Shown here: piece by piece, positions 62,261 through 64,000 of the stretch
Layout of the letters: each line of letters starts with the position of its first letter
Position numbering within the stretch: position 1 is the stretch's first letter
IMG/VR virus record: IMGVR_UViG_3300027733_001253
Coordinates: 62,001 to 126,000 of that record
Source of the DNA: a virus
Strand: one strand, 5' to 3'
DNA length: 64,000 bases
Position numbers and translations under genes: made by a program
The notes under the pieces: model-generated
Told to the model about the DNA's origin: nothing
The model's input: only the letters and a program-made list of their open reading frames with translations
The model's database searches: none

Positions 62261-63616
62261 GAATTAGAAACTGCACCAGTTACTAAAAAACTTGATTGGG
62301 CTATTAAAAGTGTAGATAAATTTTGTACTTTGCCATGGTTAAATTTAAACACTAACCCAAACGGTAATATAAAACTATGCTGTAGTATTCCTTTAGATAC
62401 CTTTGTCTCAGATAAAAATGCTAAATCTTACAATTTAGGATACCATGACATTGATGAAATATGGGACAGCATTTATATGCAATATGTTAGAGAAAGAAAA
62501 ATAAAAGGAGAAGGTGCTCCTGATTGTCAAGATTGCTACAAAATAGAAAAACTATCAGGACATAGTCCTAGAATGGGTCAAAATGCAATGTGGTTGTCAT
62601 ATATACAAAAAGATAAATTGTTATCTAATTATTTAGATGCAAATTTAGAAAAACAATCAGTACCACAATTACCTGTTAGCCTGGAACTTAGATTAGGCAA
62701 TCAATGTAACTTACAATGTGTTAGTTGTTGGGGCATGAGTAGTTCTTTGATACATCAAGAAAGAACAGAATATTTAGATAAAAATTATTTAGATAATCCA
62801 AAATTAAGTTGGTTAAAGTCAAAGTGGAAAACAGAACAACAAATAGTTAATGAGACTGATGTTCGTGATTGGTTTGAAACTGAAATATTTTACAACAATT
62901 TTAAAAAGATGGCTCCTACTTTGCGTAGATTATATACTACCGGCGGTGAACCTACCTTAATTAAAGCTAATTACAAAATGTTTGAAATGTTATTGGAAGC
63001 AAATAACACAGACTGCCAAATAGAATTTACTAGTAATATGACAACTTGGAATCAATCATTCTATAGTAAGTTAGAAAAATTTAAAAACGTTGAAATACAG
63101 ATGAGTATTGACGGGGTTGGTGAAGTAGGTGAATATATTAGGTATCCTAGTGACTTTGCCAAAGTTAGAGAAAACGTAGATAAAGCAGTTGAGTTAGCAT
63201 CAACTCGACCAGGTTGGAAGATAAAATGCTATACTGTACTACAAGCTATGAATTTTAAGCATGTTATGTCAATTTGGAGTATGTTGTATTTGCTATCTTC
63301 TAAACATGATAAACACATAACGTGGTGGCCTATAACTTTATCTGCACCTGAATTTCTTTCATTGAACGCTATTCCTAAAAACATTAGAGAAGAATATATT
63401 GAAATAGTTACCAAACAATCAATGAATTATAGAAAATATTACAATGACGCCCCAAATAGATTTGTAGTTGATGACCATACTTTTAATGCGTATAAAGATT
63501 CAGTATTAAATTCTCCATACAATAGCGAGTTGAGTGACAGATTAAAACATTTTATTGAGTTTAATGACAAGCATCGTAATTTGAAAGGTACTGAATTGTT
63601 TAAGGATATCATATGA
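62255..63616 (+). CDS. Radical SAM protein 3 with N-terminal Cys domain
   Basis: A 453-aa protein. The N-terminal Cys set is CTLPWLNLNTNPNGNIKLCC followed by CQDCYKIE. The core motif in SLELRLGNQCNLQCVSCWG gives CxxxCxxC near residues 150-157. TTGGEPTLIKANYKMFEMLL and EFTSNMTTW follow in the usual order, and IQMSIDGVGEVGEYIRYP is a typical barrel strand. It is a further paralogue of the two preceding proteins, with an insertion between the core motif and GGE (LDNPKLSWLKSKWKTEQQ). Substrate unknown. The start follows the tandem duplication, and its end overlaps the fourth gene by ATGA. Confidence 0.85.
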   Translation: MNELETAPVTKKLDWAIKSVDKFCTLPWLNLNTNPNGNIKLCCSIPLDTFVSDKNAKSYNLGYHDIDEIWDSIYMQYVRERKIKGEGAPDCQDCYKIEKLSGHSPRMGQNAMWLSYIQKDKLLSNYLDANLEKQSVPQLPVSLELRLGNQCNLQCVSCWGMSSSLIHQERTEYLDKNYLDNPKLSWLKSKWKTEQQIVNETDVRDWFETEIFYNNFKKMAPTLRRLYTTGGEPTLIKANYKMFEMLLEANNTDCQIEFTSNMTTWNQSFYSKLEKFKNVEIQMSIDGVGEVGEYIRYPSDFAKVRENVDKAVELASTRPGWKIKCYTVLQAMNFKHVMSIWSMLYLLSSKHDKHITWWPITLSAPEFLSLNAIPKNIREEYIEIVTKQSMNYRKYYNDAPNRFVVDDHTFNAYKDSVLNSPYNSELSDRLKHFIEFNDKHRNLKGTELFKDII

Positions 63617-64000
63617 ATGATAAATTGATAGCGATAAGACCGGTAGAAACTCCGTATATCAATATAACCTGGCAAGTAAGTGACTTCTGTAATTTTAAAT
63701 GTAGTTATTGCAATCCTGGTAACTGGGCAGGCAAAAATCCTAAGAAGAATGAGCCAAAAGATTTTGATAAGATAGTAGACAATTTAAACATAATTTTAAC
63801 TGCACAAGAAGCTAGGGGATATAAAGGATTTAAATTCTTCTTTAGTGGGGGAGAGCCTACTGTTTGGCCTCATTTATTACCATTGATTAAATGGTTAAAA
63901 GAACGACTAGATGACCCGCAAATTGCAATCAATACTAATTTGAGTACTAGCACTAACTGGTGGAAAGAGAATTATCACTTGTTCCATGACGTTGTAGCTA
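63613..64000 (+). CDS. Radical SAM protein 4, C-terminus cut by window edge
   Basis: 129 codons are visible. It starts MNDKLIAIRPVETPYINITW and reaches the radical SAM motif CNFKCSYCNPGNW at about residue 26, then FFFSGGEPTVWPHLLPLIKW with GGE near residue 79, and INTNLSTSTNWW. It lacks the N-terminal Cys domain of its three neighbours, so it is a different subtype, closer to a plain radical SAM core. Start chosen at the ATGA overlap with the preceding stop. The rest lies beyond the window. Confidence 0.82.
   Translation, partial: MNDKLIAIRPVETPYINITWQVSDFCNFKCSYCNPGNWAGKNPKKNEPKDFDKIVDNLNIILTAQEARGYKGFKFFFSGGEPTVWPHLLPLIKWLKERLDDPQIAINTNLSTSTNWWKENYHLFHDVVA

Overview
The window is a stretch of a T4-like myovirus genome (tailed phage, Caudoviricetes). 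It is AT-rich, densely coded and dominated by virion genes in the T4 core order. The proteins resemble those of marine T4-like phages (cyanophage/pelagiphage type) more than T4 itself. Examples are the enlarged baseplate proteins, the N-rich fibres and the 'SWYMRGG...NLETTKKT' gp51-type tail. A sigma70-like promoter points to a bacterial host. The host itself cannot be named from the sequence.

Layout. (1) 1-14470, minus strand: two Asn-rich tail-fibre-like genes (the first runs off the left edge), then the head module in reverse: major capsid gp23, scaffold gp22, protease gp21, an acidic core protein, a small basic core protein, portal gp20, and a tape-measure-like protein carrying an M15 peptidase domain. 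(2) 14556-15601, plus strand: gp26-like baseplate protein whose last codons hold a U_UUU_UUC slippery site and a downstream 11-bp stem, placed to feed ribosomes into a gp51-like -1 frame. (3) 15602-16090: no gene, but terminator hairpins and a strongly structured, less AT-rich segment that may be an RNA. (4) 16091-21301, minus strand: a PD-(D/E)XK nuclease and an HNH homing endonuclease, then the recombination genes gp46, a small overlapping ORF and gp47, then the gp55-like late sigma factor. (5) 21433-56475, plus strand: baseplate and fibre operon (gp48/54-like, gp53, gp27-like, gp5-like, gp25, gp6, a 6459-aa giant in the gp7 position, small structural genes, two fibre-like proteins). (6) 56523-64000, plus strand: a translationally coupled accessory operon with three glycosyltransferase-like proteins, two small unknowns and four radical SAM proteins; the last runs off the right edge.

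How it fits together. A T4-type late-promoter motif (about [GA][AC]TAAATA[ACG][TC]) stands before most virion genes on both strands, and the gp55-like factor that should read it is encoded at 20390-21301 behind a host-type promoter. Head proteins assemble on the gp22/core scaffold and are cut by gp21. The plus-strand operon builds the baseplate. The tape measure and the gp26/gp51 chaperone-like pair are adjacent but divergent. The right-hand operon looks like a sugar- or peptide-modification module of unknown target.

Most notable: the probable programmed -1 frameshift at gp26/gp51, the 19.4-kb giant gene with nested repeat modules and two propeller-like regions, the four-gene radical SAM cluster beside glycosyltransferases, the structured noncoding segment beside the homing nucleases, and several Shine-Dalgarno-less genes whose late promoter sits so close that the mRNA would be almost leaderless.
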